NCBI GenBank assembly: GCA_012960755.1
Contig: DUAT01000072.1
Location: 89,694 to 153,693 of the forward strand
Direction of reading: 5' to 3'
Source: Gammaproteobacteria bacterium
Lineage (GTDB): Bacteria; Pseudomonadota; Gammaproteobacteria; Pseudomonadales; Azotimanducaceae_A
Length of the DNA stretch: 64,000 nt
Shown here: positions 46,542-57,598 of the stretch, piece by piece
How positions within the stretch are numbered: position 1 is the stretch's first letter
Layout: every line of letters starts with the position of its first letter
The notes under the pieces: generated by a model
The model's database searches: none
Seen by the model: only the letters and a program-made list of their open reading frames with translations
Told to the model about the DNA's origin: nothing
Translations under genes and position numbers: made by a program

Positions 46542-48782
46542 ATGTCCAGACACGATAAAGAACTGTTTTTTCTTATCACCTTACCCGCGTTTATTACAGG
46601 AAGTTTCCTGTTCTGGTTTGTACTAACCACAACGGGTGTCAAACAGTTTACAGTTGCCATGCTCGTATTGTCGCTGCTGATTCTTACCACCAGCTTTACC
46701 TATCGGCAAATTCGCAAGAACTTTGTAGATCCTGTCATACAGCTCAATCAAGAACTGGAAGAGCCGGACCTCAGGCTGGATCCAGATAACTTCATTGACG
46801 GCACCCCGGTGCAGAATCTTGCCTCAACCCTGGAAGGAAAAAACTACCAGTTGCAGAAAAGTTTTTCCGAACAACTGATAGCCGCAAACGATATCCGGAT
46901 ACAGTTGCAACACACCATTCGAGAACTGGAAGATGAAAACAAAGCCACAAAAAATTCACTTATCCAGTTCAAAACAACCACCCAACTCGAACAACAGTGG
47001 TCGCAGGTTCTGGCCCACCTGTCGGAATTGCCTCTGTCGTCAATGATCGGCTATGTCAATCGGTACACTCAGCAGGTGGTCGACACTCAACAGGTGGTCG
47101 ACGCTCAACAGGTGGTCGACGCTCAACAGGTGGTCGACGCTCAACAGGCACTCGACACTGACCATAACAAAGGGCTTTCTGAAAGTCTGGGAGAGCTGGA
47201 ACGTGTTGCCAGACAAATAGTATTTCTGAATCGTGAATTGCAACAATACAGTTACGCCGGAATGCATAATATTCAATTCAACGTCCATCAGATTGTTGAT
47301 GACACTCTGGCTTTACTGCACCCGATGCTCGAAGAGCGTGGGATTCTGCTGTTTCCTGTTTTTGATGAAAAGTGTGCTTTCGACTTTGAAGGCAAGCCAG
47401 AAATAATAAGTGCTTTGATGTTTAACTTTATACTCACACGAATCCTGATGCGCGAGACACACGCCATCTCTGACGACATCTCTTACGACATAGAGCGGGC
47501 GAAAACACTCATGCTCCAGGTGAACTTCAATGAAACAACAGGCCTGGTATTTGACCTGTCACCTTTGAACCAGACTGATTCCAGGCCCAGTTTACCTCGC
47601 CTGGAACAACTCATAGGTTCCACGGCTCTAAACATCGAAGCTACAAAAATGTCCATTCCAGTCACCGCGACCATGATTCCCGGTCAGCGTGCAAGGCAAG
47701 GAACTACCGCGCGAATCGTCGTTCAAAACCATATCCAGCAGCACAGCATCGAAAGTCGGTTATTCAATCTGGGAGTAGAAATTTCTGAAAATGAAAGCAC
47801 GCCTTCAATCTGTGTCATCGGCTTCGAGCAGCATGAGGACATTACAAATATCACCAACAAGTTAAATCCACAGACGAAAGTCCTGCTGTTAAACAACTCA
47901 ACCCTTTACAAGCAGGAGAACTGGTACCAACTCAGGAACCCAATTGATCACGTTCAACTGACCCAGACAATCCAGGCCCACACCCGCAGAATCGAGGAGA
48001 ATTATCGTTTGCTCATCGTTGATGATTATGACGCGAACCTCCAGCTGCTCACCATGATTTTGGAGGAGATGGGCCACACTGTGGTCGCGGTTAACAACCC
48101 CATGGACGCCATAACCAGAGCGAAGCTGGAACAATTCGATCTGATTTTCATGGATATTCAGCTGCCCGGAATTTCAGGCACGCAAACCAGCCGAATGATA
48201 AGAGAACAAGGCTTTACCGGGCGTATCATAGCCCTGACAGCACACTTATCGGAGCAGGAGACAACAGAGATTCTACAGTTTGGGATAAATGACGCGCTAT
48301 TGAAACCGGTTGATAAAAAAGCCCTGAAAAATGTTCTCAACCGCTGGCTGAAATCAACCGATGACCCTGCTGAAACAAGTATTTCTATTCACGACTCGTT
48401 GCATGAAAACAATCAGCCGCGGGAGATATTTAGTGAGCGACTCGCACTACGCCGTGCTAATCATCGCCCTGACCTTGCCAACGAGTTGTTGCAGCTGTTG
48501 ATGGACTCCCTGCCGGACGATCTCGAGAGCCTGAACTCTGCATATACAACCCAGGACGCGGAGATGTTCCGCAGGCAGGTTCATAAGATTCATGGTGCGA
48601 GCCGGTACTGTGGAGTCCCTCGATTGGGACGGGCCATAGAGTCTCTGGAATCCCTGGCAAAACAGGACCGGATGTTGCAATCCGACGCCATCCGTCAGGC
48701 CCTGAACGTAACTAACGGTGAAATAAAGGCGCTACGGGAATGGTACGTGAATGTTGCGAAGCCTTTTAATTCTCAAAGTTAG
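46542..48782 (+). CDS. BarA/GacS-like hybrid protein: degenerate kinase, intact receiver and HPt
   Basis: It occupies the barA/gacS position (divergent to cysM-rlmD-relA) and has 746 residues against 918 in E. coli BarA. There are two closely spaced membrane helices in the first 55 residues, so almost no periplasmic sensor, then a HAMP-like and coiled-coil stretch. The H-box MSHELRTPLN of BarA is replaced near residues 155-170 by HLSELPLSSMIGY, without the phospho-acceptor His. No N-box Asn or DxGxG ATP motif is found. The receiver is intact (Asp538 in MDIQLPG, Lys in LLKPVD), as is the HPt domain (His681 in VHKIHG). An 18-base tandem repeat lies right after the H-box region. Confidence 0.85.
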   Translation: MSRHDKELFFLITLPAFITGSFLFWFVLTTTGVKQFTVAMLVLSLLILTTSFTYRQIRKNFVDPVIQLNQELEEPDLRLDPDNFIDGTPVQNLASTLEGKNYQLQKSFSEQLIAANDIRIQLQHTIRELEDENKATKNSLIQFKTTTQLEQQWSQVLAHLSELPLSSMIGYVNRYTQQVVDTQQVVDAQQVVDAQQVVDAQQALDTDHNKGLSESLGELERVARQIVFLNRELQQYSYAGMHNIQFNVHQIVDDTLALLHPMLEERGILLFPVFDEKCAFDFEGKPEIISALMFNFILTRILMRETHAISDDISYDIERAKTLMLQVNFNETTGLVFDLSPLNQTDSRPSLPRLEQLIGSTALNIEATKMSIPVTATMIPGQRARQGTTARIVVQNHIQQHSIESRLFNLGVEISENESTPSICVIGFEQHEDITNITNKLNPQTKVLLLNNSTLYKQENWYQLRNPIDHVQLTQTIQAHTRRIEENYRLLIVDDYDANLQLLTMILEEMGHTVVAVNNPMDAITRAKLEQFDLIFMDIQLPGISGTQTSRMIREQGFTGRIIALTAHLSEQETTEILQFGINDALLKPVDKKALKNVLNRWLKSTDDPAETSISIHDSLHENNQPREIFSERLALRRANHRPDLANELLQLLMDSLPDDLESLNSAYTTQDAEMFRRQVHKIHGASRYCGVPRLGRAIESLESLAKQDRMLQSDAIRQALNVTNGEIKALREWYVNVAKPFNSQS
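47069..47158. repeat. 18-bp in-frame tandem repeat in the BarA-like gene
   Basis: About five units of CAACAGGTGGTCGACGCT encode QQVVDA repeats (about residues 176-205). The middle copies are identical; the outer ones differ by single bases. The period keeps the reading frame. It lies between the degenerate H-box helix and the next predicted helix. Confidence 0.95.
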
Positions 48783-48994
48783 CCTTGATCTGACAATATT
48801 ATAATTTCAAAACAGTGAGAATAGTTGGCTCGGTATGATGAATCTGCGTAAGCCCACTAACAGTGCGGTTACAAAGGTAGACCGTCCTGGCCTCGGCGGC
48901 CCCACCTCGAGTCTGCGGCACTCGACCAGGCAATCCTGAGTTACCAAACTCGTGAGACATTTATCAAGATGATGCAGACAAATGTCAGTCAATA

Positions 48995-49726
48995 TCAGTT
49001 TTTTTGTTTTGTCCCTGAATGATACATCTCAAACAACTCACGGCTCTTGAGAGGCTTGCCCCCCAACAACACGGCGAACGAAACCTGGATGATCTTTTTC
49101 GCACAGGAATCAACCTCAGGTATGGACAGATCACCATTTGAGATGGCTAACAGGTTCTCTCCCTTGTATGAGGCGTTTTCGGTATCGTGTACGAGCTCGT
49201 GAAAGCCTTCATCCGGTACGTACCGATAATAACAACCGGGCTTTACCGGTTCACCTGACATAGCATCAATTCCGAAAGTGATCCCATAACCCAATTGCCT
49301 GAGTAACGTCAGCTCAAAGATTCGCAATGATGGTGCAGACACACCGGCGGATACCAGATCCAGCAGCAGTGCCTGGTAGGCGTGAAATAAAACCGGTACA
49401 GGCTCAAACTTGCCAAGCAGGCGTACCAGCAGTTCATTGACGTAAAAGCCGACGAGCAGACTCTCGCCTGAGAGCGGATCAAAGTTTCCTGCATCCAGCT
49501 TGGTAACAGTCTTTAGATCACCGCGGCCAATATAGGAAACCAGAAGTGGTGTAAAGGGCTGGACCACTCCGGTTTTCTTTTTCCCGCCCCTGGCGCCTCG
49601 AATGACAGCAGTCACCCGGCCTTCTTTTTCCGTTATAAAATCAGCAAGCAGGCTGGTATCCCGATATTTTCTGGTATGCAGAATGTAAGCTGGAGTGAGT
49701 TCGGCGTCACGGCTAAATGTCGTCAT
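48995..49726 (-). CDS. recO: DNA repair protein RecO
   Basis: Loads RecA on SSB-coated single-stranded DNA together with RecR. It has 243 residues (E. coli 242): N-terminal OB fold with [20 protein letters not shown] and RGARGGKKK, then a helical domain with [12 protein letters not shown]. It overlaps era by 14 bases. pdxJ, a frequent downstream partner, is absent; the BarA-like gene converges instead, with a 212-base gap in which I see no gene. Confidence 0.95.
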   Translation of the reverse strand: MTTFSRDAELTPAYILHTRKYRDTSLLADFITEKEGRVTAVIRGARGGKKKTGVVQPFTPLLVSYIGRGDLKTVTKLDAGNFDPLSGESLLVGFYVNELLVRLLGKFEPVPVLFHAYQALLLDLVSAGVSAPSLRIFELTLLRQLGYGITFGIDAMSGEPVKPGCYYRYVPDEGFHELVHDTENASYKGENLLAISNGDLSIPEVDSCAKKIIQVSFAVLLGGKPLKSRELFEMYHSGTKQKN

Positions 49727-50618
49727 ATCCCAGACTCTTTAGTGCCCGCTCATCATCGGACCAGCCTGACTTGACCTTAACCCACAATCGAAGCATGACC
49801 TTTTTATCCAGCAGTGCTTCTATATCACGTCTGGCATCTGTTCCAATGCGTTTTAACTTACTGCCCTTTGCGCCTATTATAATTACTTTCTGGCCATCCC
49901 TTTCGACAAAAACCGTTGCATCAATATGAAGCGTTTTACCCATCTGTTTGAAGTTTTCTATCTGGATAGTGACCGCGTACGGAATTTCTTCACCCAATTG
50001 ACGCATTATTTTTTCCCGGATAATTTCTGCGACAAGGAAACGTTCACTTCTGTCAGTAATCTGCTCATCGGAAAACAAAAATGGCCCGTAGGGCAACCTC
50101 GATTCCACTCGCTCTTCCAATGCCTCAAGGTTATCACCGTTTTCAGCTGATATCGGGATAATTTCAGCATCTGGAAACATTTCCTCTAAAGTGGCGATAT
50201 GTGGCAGTAGCGTCTTTTTGTCTTTAATCAAGTCAACTTTGTTGACTGCCACTATGATCTGCCCGGCAGCATACTTGAGGCTTTCAAACGCAACCTGATC
50301 ATCAGGCTGCCATTGTGTTCTGTCAGTCACAAACACAATGACATCGACGTCGCGCACGACACTTCTGGCACTACGATTCATATATCGATTAATAGCGCGT
50401 TTTTCTTTGCCGTGTATGCCAGGGGTGTCTACGTAAAGAAGTTGGGCATTTTTCGAGGTCTTAATGCCGAGTAACTGATGCCGGGTTGTTTGTGGTTTTT
50501 TTGAGGTGATACTCAGTTTCTGGCCCAATATGCGATTTAGCAAGGTCGACTTGCCGACATTGGGACGGCCAATAATCGCAACGTATCCGCATCGGGGATT
50601 CGTCTTTTTAGCGGTCAT
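49713..50618 (-). CDS. era: GTPase Era
   Basis: Ribosome assembly GTPase that binds the 3' end of 16S rRNA. It has 301 residues, with G1 [12 protein letters not shown]3 DTPGIHG, G4 NKVD, and a C-terminal KH domain ([19 protein letters not shown]). It overlaps both rnc and recO, so rnc-era-recO is a tight translational unit. Confidence 0.97.
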   Translation of the reverse strand: MTAKKTNPRCGYVAIIGRPNVGKSTLLNRILGQKLSITSKKPQTTRHQLLGIKTSKNAQLLYVDTPGIHGKEKRAINRYMNRSARSVVRDVDVIVFVTDRTQWQPDDQVAFESLKYAAGQIIVAVNKVDLIKDKKTLLPHIATLEEMFPDAEIIPISAENGDNLEALEERVESRLPYGPFLFSDEQITDRSERFLVAEIIREKIMRQLGEEIPYAVTIQIENFKQMGKTLHIDATVFVERDGQKVIIIGAKGSKLKRIGTDARRDIEALLDKKVMLRLWVKVKSGWSDDERALKSLGYDDI

Positions 50619-51330
50619 GGTGTTCTATTCCAAGATTAACCAGGGCTACCGAGGCAGCGCTTTGTTCGGCGACACGGCGACTGGTTCCCTTCCCTTTCGC
50701 GGCTTCAGCCAACAATTCTACACGGCACTCAACGTGGAAAATCTGTTCATGGGACTGGCCTTCAGTCTTCACTACCTGGTAGTCCGGCAACGCAGCCTGT
50801 CTGGCCTGTAAAAACTCCTGCAGACGGGATTTAGCATCTTTGAACGACTTCTCCAGGGATAGAATATCCAGGCGGCTGGCAAACCAGGCTACGATACGTT
50901 CTCTGACAACATCAAGATGGGCGTCGAGAAATATGGCGCCGATGACCGCTTCCAGCGTGTCGGAAAGAATCGAATCGCGTTGAAACCCGCCACTCTTGAG
51001 CTCACCAACCCCCATAATCAGGTAATCGCCCAATTCAAATTCTCTCGCGATTTCAGCCAGGGTCTGGCGCTTTATCATCTTTGCCCGCAAACGACTGAGC
51101 TTGCCTTCCTGAGCGGCCTCAAAACGCAGGTAAAGATCTTCTGCAATCACGAAATTTAAAATGGAGTCACCGAGAAACTCAAGGCGTTCATTGTTGTTGG
51201 AACCATGGCTGCGGTGTGTGAGCGCCTGGGTCAAAAGATCACCTTCTGAAAACGTATAGCCTAAACGTCGCTGAAGTTTATCAAATGTAGTGTCCTGTAT
51301 GGATGGCACTTTACGTGACCTCAAATGCAT
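50608..51330 (-). CDS. rnc: ribonuclease III
   Basis: Cleaves double-stranded RNA in rRNA and mRNA processing. About 240 residues: nuclease signature [12 protein letters not shown], second acidic cluster [13 protein letters not shown], and a C-terminal double-stranded RNA-binding domain. The ATG at 51330 fits the family start; an upstream TTG at 51345 would add five residues. It overlaps era by 11 bases. Confidence 0.96.
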   Translation of the reverse strand: MHLRSRKVPSIQDTTFDKLQRRLGYTFSEGDLLTQALTHRSHGSNNNERLEFLGDSILNFVIAEDLYLRFEAAQEGKLSRLRAKMIKRQTLAEIAREFELGDYLIMGVGELKSGGFQRDSILSDTLEAVIGAIFLDAHLDVVRERIVAWFASRLDILSLEKSFKDAKSRLQEFLQARQAALPDYQVVKTEGQSHEQIFHVECRVELLAEAAKGKGTSRRVAEQSAASVALVNLGIEHHDR

Positions 51331-51350
51331 AAAAATACATAACAAAGATG

Positions 51351-51725
51351 TCAGTAAATCAAGTCAACTTCCTTGTCAAAAGAAGCAACCAGGTCAATAT
51401 TCTGTATTAAGGATACCCGGACTTCATACTCCAAGGTGACTTTAGTGCCTCGCTCTGTTGACTCGATCGTTAAATTTTCTGAGAGGGGGAAATTGCGAAT
51501 CTGGTTAATCCTGAGCTTCTTGTCAATGGCAGTTATGATGCCTTTTTTATTTCTCTCGACCATGCCAGGCTCTTTAGCCAGCTGATCGAACACTTTGGAT
51601 ATGGCGTAGTGATCCATATAAAGAGGCAACAATTTGACACCGCCGGTAATAACTAATCCAAACATGAGTACCAGGATCATCCATCCAGCTAATCCGATAC
51701 CGCGCTGACGATCAGGAAAATTCAT
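51351..51725 (-). CDS. DUF4845 family membrane protein
   Basis: A 124-residue protein with one N-terminal membrane helix (GLAGWMILVLMFGLVITGGV) and a small extracytoplasmic domain ending in VASFDKEVDLIY. It stands between lepB and rnc, where a DUF4845 protein is found in many gammaproteobacteria. The function is not known; position suggests expression with the lepA-lepB-rnc operon. Confidence 0.82.
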   Translation of the reverse strand: MNFPDRQRGIGLAGWMILVLMFGLVITGGVKLLPLYMDHYAISKVFDQLAKEPGMVERNKKGIITAIDKKLRINQIRNFPLSENLTIESTERGTKVTLEYEVRVSLIQNIDLVASFDKEVDLIY

Positions 51726-51768
51726 AACCTTTATTCGCTCCTTTGAACCGATTCCCCTGCATTTCTGC

Positions 51769-52575
51769 TTACTCGATCCAGCCGTTGTGAGAAAAATCCG
51801 GGAAATTCAGACCCGGTTCCTTATGCAACCACACACCAAAAGCCTTACCAACGATGTTCTCTTCTGCAACCAGACCCCAGAACCGACTGTCACTACTCTG
51901 ATCACGGTTGTCACCCATCATGAAATAGTACCCTTCCGGGATGACCCATTCCTCCACCCGGTCATCACGGTAACGGTTGACATGAATCAGGTGCTCCACA
52001 CCGCCGAGTACTTCCTTGTAGACCAGGTAACGCGGATTGTTAGCCGGGATCCTGGCAACAAACTCCTGGGGCTGCTCTTCGCCATTAATTGTCAGTTTCT
52101 TGGCATCGTATCTTACCCTATCACCCGGAATACCCACGACTCGTTTGATGAAATACTCATCTTCATGAGGAGGAATAAAAACCATGACTTCGCCATTTTT
52201 CGGATCGTCCACCGGGATAATTTTTGTTCCCAGTACTGGCAACCTGATTCCATAGGCAAATTTGTTAACGACGATAAAATCTCCAATCTTTAGCGTAGGA
52301 ATCATTGAGCCTGTGGGGATCTGGAATGGTTCAGCCAGAAATGAACGCAGCAGCAGCACAATAAGTAATATAGGGAAAAAAGATATCGAGTACTCGACGA
52401 CTACTGGCTCTCGAAGAATTTTCGCCACGGCTTCTTCCGACTCTTCCTTCAGCTGCAGTTGGATGTTGTCGGCAGCCAGAACTCGTTTCGGGCGTAAAAC
52501 AAAGACATCAAAGACCCATATGATTCCGGTTATACCGGTAGCCAATACGAGGAATAACGGAAAATTAATGCTCAT
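51769..52575 (-). CDS. lepB: signal peptidase I
   Basis: Removes signal peptides from exported proteins at the outer face of the inner membrane. It has 268 residues, two N-terminal membrane segments, catalytic Ser90 in PTGSMIPTL and Lys144 in [11 protein letters not shown], and [14 protein letters not shown] near the C-terminus. It overlaps lepA by four bases. Confidence 0.97.
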   Translation of the reverse strand: MSINFPLFLVLATGITGIIWVFDVFVLRPKRVLAADNIQLQLKEESEEAVAKILREPVVVEYSISFFPILLIVLLLRSFLAEPFQIPTGSMIPTLKIGDFIVVNKFAYGIRLPVLGTKIIPVDDPKNGEVMVFIPPHEDEYFIKRVVGIPGDRVRYDAKKLTINGEEQPQEFVARIPANNPRYLVYKEVLGGVEHLIHVNRYRDDRVEEWVIPEGYYFMMGDNRDQSSDSRFWGLVAEENIVGKAFGVWLHKEPGLNFPDFSHNGWIE

Positions 52576-54371
52576 TTTTCAACCTTTAGAACAGCCAGGA
52601 ATGCTTCCTGGGGTATCTCGACACTGCCGACTTGCTTCATTCTCTTTTTACCAGCTTTTTGTTTTTCCAGCAGTTTTTTCTTGCGGGTGATGTCACCACC
52701 GTAACACTTGGCTGTAACGTTCTTCCTTAACGCCTTGACCGTTTGTCTGGCAATAATTTGCCCGCCGATTGCTGCTTGAATAGCCACATCAAACATTTGC
52801 CGGGGGATCAGTTCCTTCATTTTTTTAGTTAAGGAAAATCCTTTTGTACGCGCATCGTCTCGATGCACAATCACGGCTAACGCATCCACCTTGTCGCCAT
52901 TAATCAAAACGTCCAGTCTGACAAGGTTAGCAGTTTCAAAATGATCAAAGCTGTAGTCCAACGAGGCATACCCACGGCTGACTGATTTCAGTCTGTCGAA
53001 AAAATCCAGCACCACTTCATTCATCGGTAAATCGTAGACAACAGAAACTTGTTTACCCACGAACTGCATATCTTTTTGCACCCCGCGCCGCTCAACGCAC
53101 AGGGTAATAACACTACCCAGATACTCCTGGGGAACCAGTATGTTTGCCGTCACAACGGGCTCACGCATTTCCTGAATCGTTGAGGGATCCGGTAATTGAG
53201 AAGGATTGTCGACCTTTGTAACATCTCCATTCTTGTTAACAACCTCAAAGACGACCGTCGGCGCAGAAGTAATCAAATCCAGGTCGTATTCTCTCTCAAG
53301 GCGTTCCTGAACAATTTCCATGTGCAACATTCCCAGAAACCCACAACGGAATCCATTTCCCAGAGCTTCTGAGCTTTCAGGTTCATAAACCAGGGAAGCG
53401 TCATTGAGTGTCAATTTTTGTAGTGCATCACGGAAGTCTTCAAAATCATCAGCACTGACGGTAAACATGCCTGCAAATACTTGCGGTTTGACTTGCTGAA
53501 AACCCGGCAGGTTCGGCACATCAGGCGTTGCTGCCAGGGTAATTGTATCGCCCACCGGCGCACCTTTAACATCCTTGATACCGGCGACAACAAACCCGAC
53601 CTCGCCAGCTTTCAATACCCCGGTTTCCTGTCGTTTAGGTGTAAATATACCAGCAGAATCGATCTGGTGGGTCTTGCCTACGGACTTCATGATAATTTTA
53701 TCTTTTACTGAAAATTGCCCCTGGGTAACCCGCACCAGGGAAACGACGCCCAGGTAATTGTCAAACCATGAATCGATAATCAGTGCCTGGGCATCCTGAT
53801 CCCGGTTTGACAGCGGGGCTGGAATCGTCGCGATTATTTCTTCCAGTAATTCTTTGATACCATCGCCACGTTTCGCGCTCACCCTAACTGCGCCGGTTGC
53901 ATCGATACCAATAATTTCTTCAATTTCCTGGCATACGGAGTCCGGATCTGCCTGGGGCAGATCGATCTTGTTCAATACCGGCAGGACCTCAAGACCCTGC
54001 TCGATAGCCGTATAGCAATTCGCCACGGATTGCGCCTCGACACCTTGTGCAGCATCAACTACCAGCAATGCACCTTCACAGGCAGCCAGGGACCGGGAAA
54101 CCTCGTAACTGAAATCCACATGCCCGGGTGTGTCGATCATGTTAAACTGGTACTCATGACCATCATCAGCCTGGTAAAACAAAGTTACACTCTGGGCTTT
54201 TATGGTGATACCACGTTCTCTCTCGATATCCATCGAGTCCAGAACCTGTTCCGCCATTTCCCGTTCGGACAATCCGCCACAGATTTGTATAAAACGATCC
54301 GCAAGGGTCGATTTACCATGGTCAATATGCGCGATAATGGAAAAGTTTCTTATGTATTCTGGTTCTGGCAT
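52572..54371 (-). CDS. lepA: elongation factor 4 (LepA)
   Basis: Translational GTPase that helps ribosomes in stressed or assembling states. It has 599 residues, with G1 at HIDHGKST (15-22), the switch I sequence [25 protein letters not shown], and the LepA-specific C-terminal domain ([20 protein letters not shown]). The 221-base gap to degP contains small GC hairpins but no gene. Confidence 0.97.
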   Translation of the reverse strand: MPEPEYIRNFSIIAHIDHGKSTLADRFIQICGGLSEREMAEQVLDSMDIERERGITIKAQSVTLFYQADDGHEYQFNMIDTPGHVDFSYEVSRSLAACEGALLVVDAAQGVEAQSVANCYTAIEQGLEVLPVLNKIDLPQADPDSVCQEIEEIIGIDATGAVRVSAKRGDGIKELLEEIIATIPAPLSNRDQDAQALIIDSWFDNYLGVVSLVRVTQGQFSVKDKIIMKSVGKTHQIDSAGIFTPKRQETGVLKAGEVGFVVAGIKDVKGAPVGDTITLAATPDVPNLPGFQQVKPQVFAGMFTVSADDFEDFRDALQKLTLNDASLVYEPESSEALGNGFRCGFLGMLHMEIVQERLEREYDLDLITSAPTVVFEVVNKNGDVTKVDNPSQLPDPSTIQEMREPVVTANILVPQEYLGSVITLCVERRGVQKDMQFVGKQVSVVYDLPMNEVVLDFFDRLKSVSRGYASLDYSFDHFETANLVRLDVLINGDKVDALAVIVHRDDARTKGFSLTKKMKELIPRQMFDVAIQAAIGGQIIARQTVKALRKNVTAKCYGGDITRKKKLLEKQKAGKKRMKQVGSVEIPQEAFLAVLKVEK

Positions 54372-54592
54372 TAGTTCATTTTAACCAGTTCTTGTCAGGA
54401 AACAGGAATTTGTGAATGTGAAATATGGGTAAAACTGACCAGGACGCCGGTCAGTACCGTCTCAAGCCGTGGCGTAAAAACCGCAAAGCGGTGCAGTCTA
54501 TAGGAATAACAGCCGCAACACCAAATATACGCCATTTAGGCCGGAAGGCCGCAGATACTCAGACTCTTCCGACGAGGTGCATGGAATTCCGG

Positions 54593-56020
54593 CTACTCAG
54601 GGATTTTGATCACCAGGAATTCCGGTGTCTGGTTCCGTACCACCCGAATTGGAATAGCCTCTCCAGCAGGTAACTGTTGAACCATCCGCTGCAACTGCGC
54701 GACCGAGGTAATGCTCTCACCATCCAATGTGGTAATCACATCCCCCTGTTCGATTCCAGCTTTACGGGCAGGGCCCTGGCCTAATATTGTGACCAACACG
54801 CCCTTGTCGACGCCCAGGCTCTCAATCGTTTCTGGTGACAGGTCTTCGACACCAATGCCGAGACGACCGTAGGTTCTCCTTTCTCTTTCACCTGGTAGTC
54901 TTTCCTGCGGAGCAGGTAGAAGCCCTACTTTTACTTCAATTGTCTGCATTTTGCCGTCCCTGACAATTTCAGCATCTACTACTGTATCCGCCCTGATACG
55001 ACCTACTACGTGGGGCAGGTCTGATGACAAGTCGATTTTACGACCATCAAATTCCAGAATGATGTCACCTTCCCGCAATCCACTTTGTTCAGCTGGACTA
55101 TCGAGCAGAACTTCGGTTATCAATGCACCCTGGGCTCTATCCAGTCCGAATGACTCAGCCAGGTCGCGATCGACGCGTTGAATCAGGACACCCAACCAGC
55201 CACGGGAAACCTCGCCCTTGTCTTTCAATTGTTCAACCACTTCCATGGCAACATCAATTGGAATAGCAAATGACAATCCCATAAATCCGCCGGACCGGGT
55301 GTAAATCTGTGAATTAATACCGACCACCTTGCCTTCAAGATTCAACAGGGGACCACCGGAGTTTCCCGGATTGATCGCGACATCAGTCTGTATATAGGGA
55401 ACATAATAACCAACCTCATCGAGCAGGCTTCTGCCTTTGGCGCTTACTATTCCTGCGGTGACCGACAATTCGAAACCGAAGGGGGATCCAATCGCCATCA
55501 CCCATTCCCCAACCTGAAGATCCTCGGAACTGCCAATCTCAACCGTCGGCAGGTCCTTTGCATCAATTTTCAGTAGTGCCAGATCAGAGGAAGGGTCTGC
55601 TCCGACTAATTCAGCGACCCGATATCTGCGATCACCCAGAGCCACACTGATCTCTTTCGCATCTTCAACCACATGATGATTAGTCAGGATATAACCATCA
55701 GAAGATACAATGAACCCTGAACCACGAGAAGGTCGGGGTGCCCTTGGCTGACCGTCCCTGAAAAAACGCCGTAGGAAATCAGGGACGTCACGCTCGTCAT
55801 ATCCGTCGAGTCGTGGCGCGCGTTGTTCGCGAACGGCTGTAATGTTGACAACCGCCGGTGAAACTTTTTTTACCAGATCAGTAAATTCAGGGAACGACCT
55901 CGCATTGGCATCAGGTGCCAATAAAATGGCCAACGTCGTAACACCCGTCAGCATCAGGCGGCTCACGCTATTCAACAGGTGCGTTCCTGGCTGAACTGCT
56001 GACTGAACTGTTTTTAACAT
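54593..56020 (-). CDS. mucD: periplasmic serine protease DegP/MucD
   Basis: Envelope quality-control protease and chaperone. It has 475 residues: signal peptide cleaved near residue 40 (DANA), trypsin-like triad His116 (TNHHVVED), Asp146 (SSDLALLKID) and Ser221 (NPGNSGGP), then two PDZ domains. As the last gene of the rpoE-rseABC cluster it matches mucD of Pseudomonas. Its ATG overlaps rseC by seven bases. Confidence 0.95.
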   Translation of the reverse strand: MLKTVQSAVQPGTHLLNSVSRLMLTGVTTLAILLAPDANARSFPEFTDLVKKVSPAVVNITAVREQRAPRLDGYDERDVPDFLRRFFRDGQPRAPRPSRGSGFIVSSDGYILTNHHVVEDAKEISVALGDRRYRVAELVGADPSSDLALLKIDAKDLPTVEIGSSEDLQVGEWVMAIGSPFGFELSVTAGIVSAKGRSLLDEVGYYVPYIQTDVAINPGNSGGPLLNLEGKVVGINSQIYTRSGGFMGLSFAIPIDVAMEVVEQLKDKGEVSRGWLGVLIQRVDRDLAESFGLDRAQGALITEVLLDSPAEQSGLREGDIILEFDGRKIDLSSDLPHVVGRIRADTVVDAEIVRDGKMQTIEVKVGLLPAPQERLPGERERRTYGRLGIGVEDLSPETIESLGVDKGVLVTILGQGPARKAGIEQGDVITTLDGESITSVAQLQRMVQQLPAGEAIPIRVVRNQTPEFLVIKIPE

Positions 56021-56406
56021 CTTTCTACCTCATTAATAGTCAATCTTTGCACCGAAAACGTCCTGCAGGCAATTATGCCTATAGCCATGCCAAGAACAGA
56101 AAACACCACGGTTATCAGTTCAGTTAGCCATTCTTCAGCTAACCATAGTTGATTTGCCAGAGTTGCACCAAGTAAGAATCCGATCAATGGAAGCATTAAC
56201 GAGTTAAATAACAGCCATAGCTGGTTTGGACTGCTCATTGATATTTCCACATGGGTTGCAGCCTGGCAGATGTCGGTCTGCTCCGGCAATCGAATCAACT
56301 GAGCCTGTTGACAATTATTACGACAGGAATTACAGCTTGTTCGGGGAAACTCGACCCAGAGACCGGACAAGTCCCGGTCTTTGATCCGCCCCACGTAGTT
56401 GGACAT
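56014..56406 (-). CDS. rseC: RseC/MucC family protein
   Basis: A 130-residue inner-membrane protein of the sigma-E cluster. The cytosolic N-terminus carries a cysteine cluster (CNSCRNNC) typical of the family, followed by two membrane helices. In E. coli, RseC is part of the system that reduces SoxR and mildly affects sigma-E. Overlap with degP indicates co-translation. Confidence 0.9.
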   Translation of the reverse strand: MSNYVGRIKDRDLSGLWVEFPRTSCNSCRNNCQQAQLIRLPEQTDICQAATHVEISMSSPNQLWLLFNSLMLPLIGFLLGATLANQLWLAEEWLTELITVVFSVLGMAIGIIACRTFSVQRLTINEVERC

Positions 56407-56420
56407 AAACGAACCGGCGA

Positions 56421-57431
56421 TCAGTATATTACTGGTTCTATTGACTCAGCCACGCGTCTTGCAGTTGCTAGCGGAATTTCGCCAACCACCGTAATCTGCT
56501 GCGATGAGCCTTTAATCGTACGGGTGAACACGACGGTCCCACCTACTGATGTATGCATGTCACCCAGATTTGACTTGCCTTTACCTTCAAAAAAAACTGA
56601 CAAGGTAGCGATACCATCGGAAAAGGCCATTCGATTTGCTGCGGGTGCATTCACCGGTCGAAACCCGTTCGGTACCCATGCAACGTGGAAGTCTCTCTTC
56701 TGCGGTTGCATTGCCAGTTCCCGATTGGGCGGGGTTAATAAATGCTTGATGGCGTCCTCAGGAAGCGACGAGGCAAATTGCTCAAGTTCAATGTCGTGTC
56801 CAATCTCGATTTCGGTAAACTGGAACAGCTCCAGAACACGACCGCGATTGACTAAATCGGATCTCAGTAGCAGACCGGTCGCTTCATCCAGCCACAGTTG
56901 ATAGCCGTAACGATCCTGATTATGGGGAGTGATTTGCAATTTGATTGTCGGTCTGCCTGCCATTCTGTCAGTACCCACCAGGGATAAGCGGTACATCGAC
57001 TGGTTTGCCTTCAGACTCTCACTAAAATGCTGTGAATAAGGTCCCATCGGCACCCCATGGGACAGGTCAAACTTGGCACCAGGTACGTGATAGCAAACAA
57101 TTTCATCGTTATCCCTGATGATTTCGCGTTCTTCACCACTCAAGCTGGTCAGGCGTTTGAATTCCCTGCCATCTTCAATGTGGTGCACAACCTGAATGGT
57201 ATCTAACTGGGACCCCCGCAGGTAAATAAATGAGCCTTTATAAGTTTCATTGTGCAATGCAGAATCCATTTTCTCCAGCCATTCACTGGCAGAGAGACCG
57301 GCACCCGTCGTGGCGTCAGCACGGGAAACAGGAACCGCGAAACTCACACTGATGATTGCCAGGCTGGCTGCGTATCCCAGCGCATTTTTCACAAGAAAAG
57401 TGGCCATTGGAAATCGATTGAAGCCTGACAT
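56421..57431 (-). CDS. rseB: sigma-E regulatory protein RseB/MucB
   Basis: Periplasmic protein that shields the anti-sigma factor RseA and senses lipopolysaccharide or lipoprotein signals. It has 336 residues: a signal peptide ending near VPVSRADA, then an N-terminal lipid-binding LolA-like domain (YKGSFIYLRGSQL) and a C-terminal domain (DFHVAWVPNGFRPV). It lies between rseA and rseC, 14 bases from rseC. The 167-base spacer after rseA holds no supported gene. Confidence 0.94.
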   Translation of the reverse strand: MSGFNRFPMATFLVKNALGYAASLAIISVSFAVPVSRADATTGAGLSASEWLEKMDSALHNETYKGSFIYLRGSQLDTIQVVHHIEDGREFKRLTSLSGEEREIIRDNDEIVCYHVPGAKFDLSHGVPMGPYSQHFSESLKANQSMYRLSLVGTDRMAGRPTIKLQITPHNQDRYGYQLWLDEATGLLLRSDLVNRGRVLELFQFTEIEIGHDIELEQFASSLPEDAIKHLLTPPNRELAMQPQKRDFHVAWVPNGFRPVNAPAANRMAFSDGIATLSVFFEGKGKSNLGDMHTSVGGTVVFTRTIKGSSQQITVVGEIPLATARRVAESIEPVIY

Positions 57432-57598
57432 CTCACAGGTTCCCGTCGGAATATACTTGAGGGAAGCTCATGTCGAAAACGCTTGTGGAAAATACTGTCA
57501 CTCATTAAAAATTCGAAACCTCTTCCAGCACTCAAATCGCAACACTTAAATCGACAGTTCTGGGAGATAATAGTCTTCCTCATGTCGACTTGCGACAA

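Noticed and set aside
57389..57598. 69-codon minus-strand frame in the rseA-rseB spacer.
   Set aside because: It overlaps the start of rseB in another frame, has no good ribosome site and no recognisable motif.
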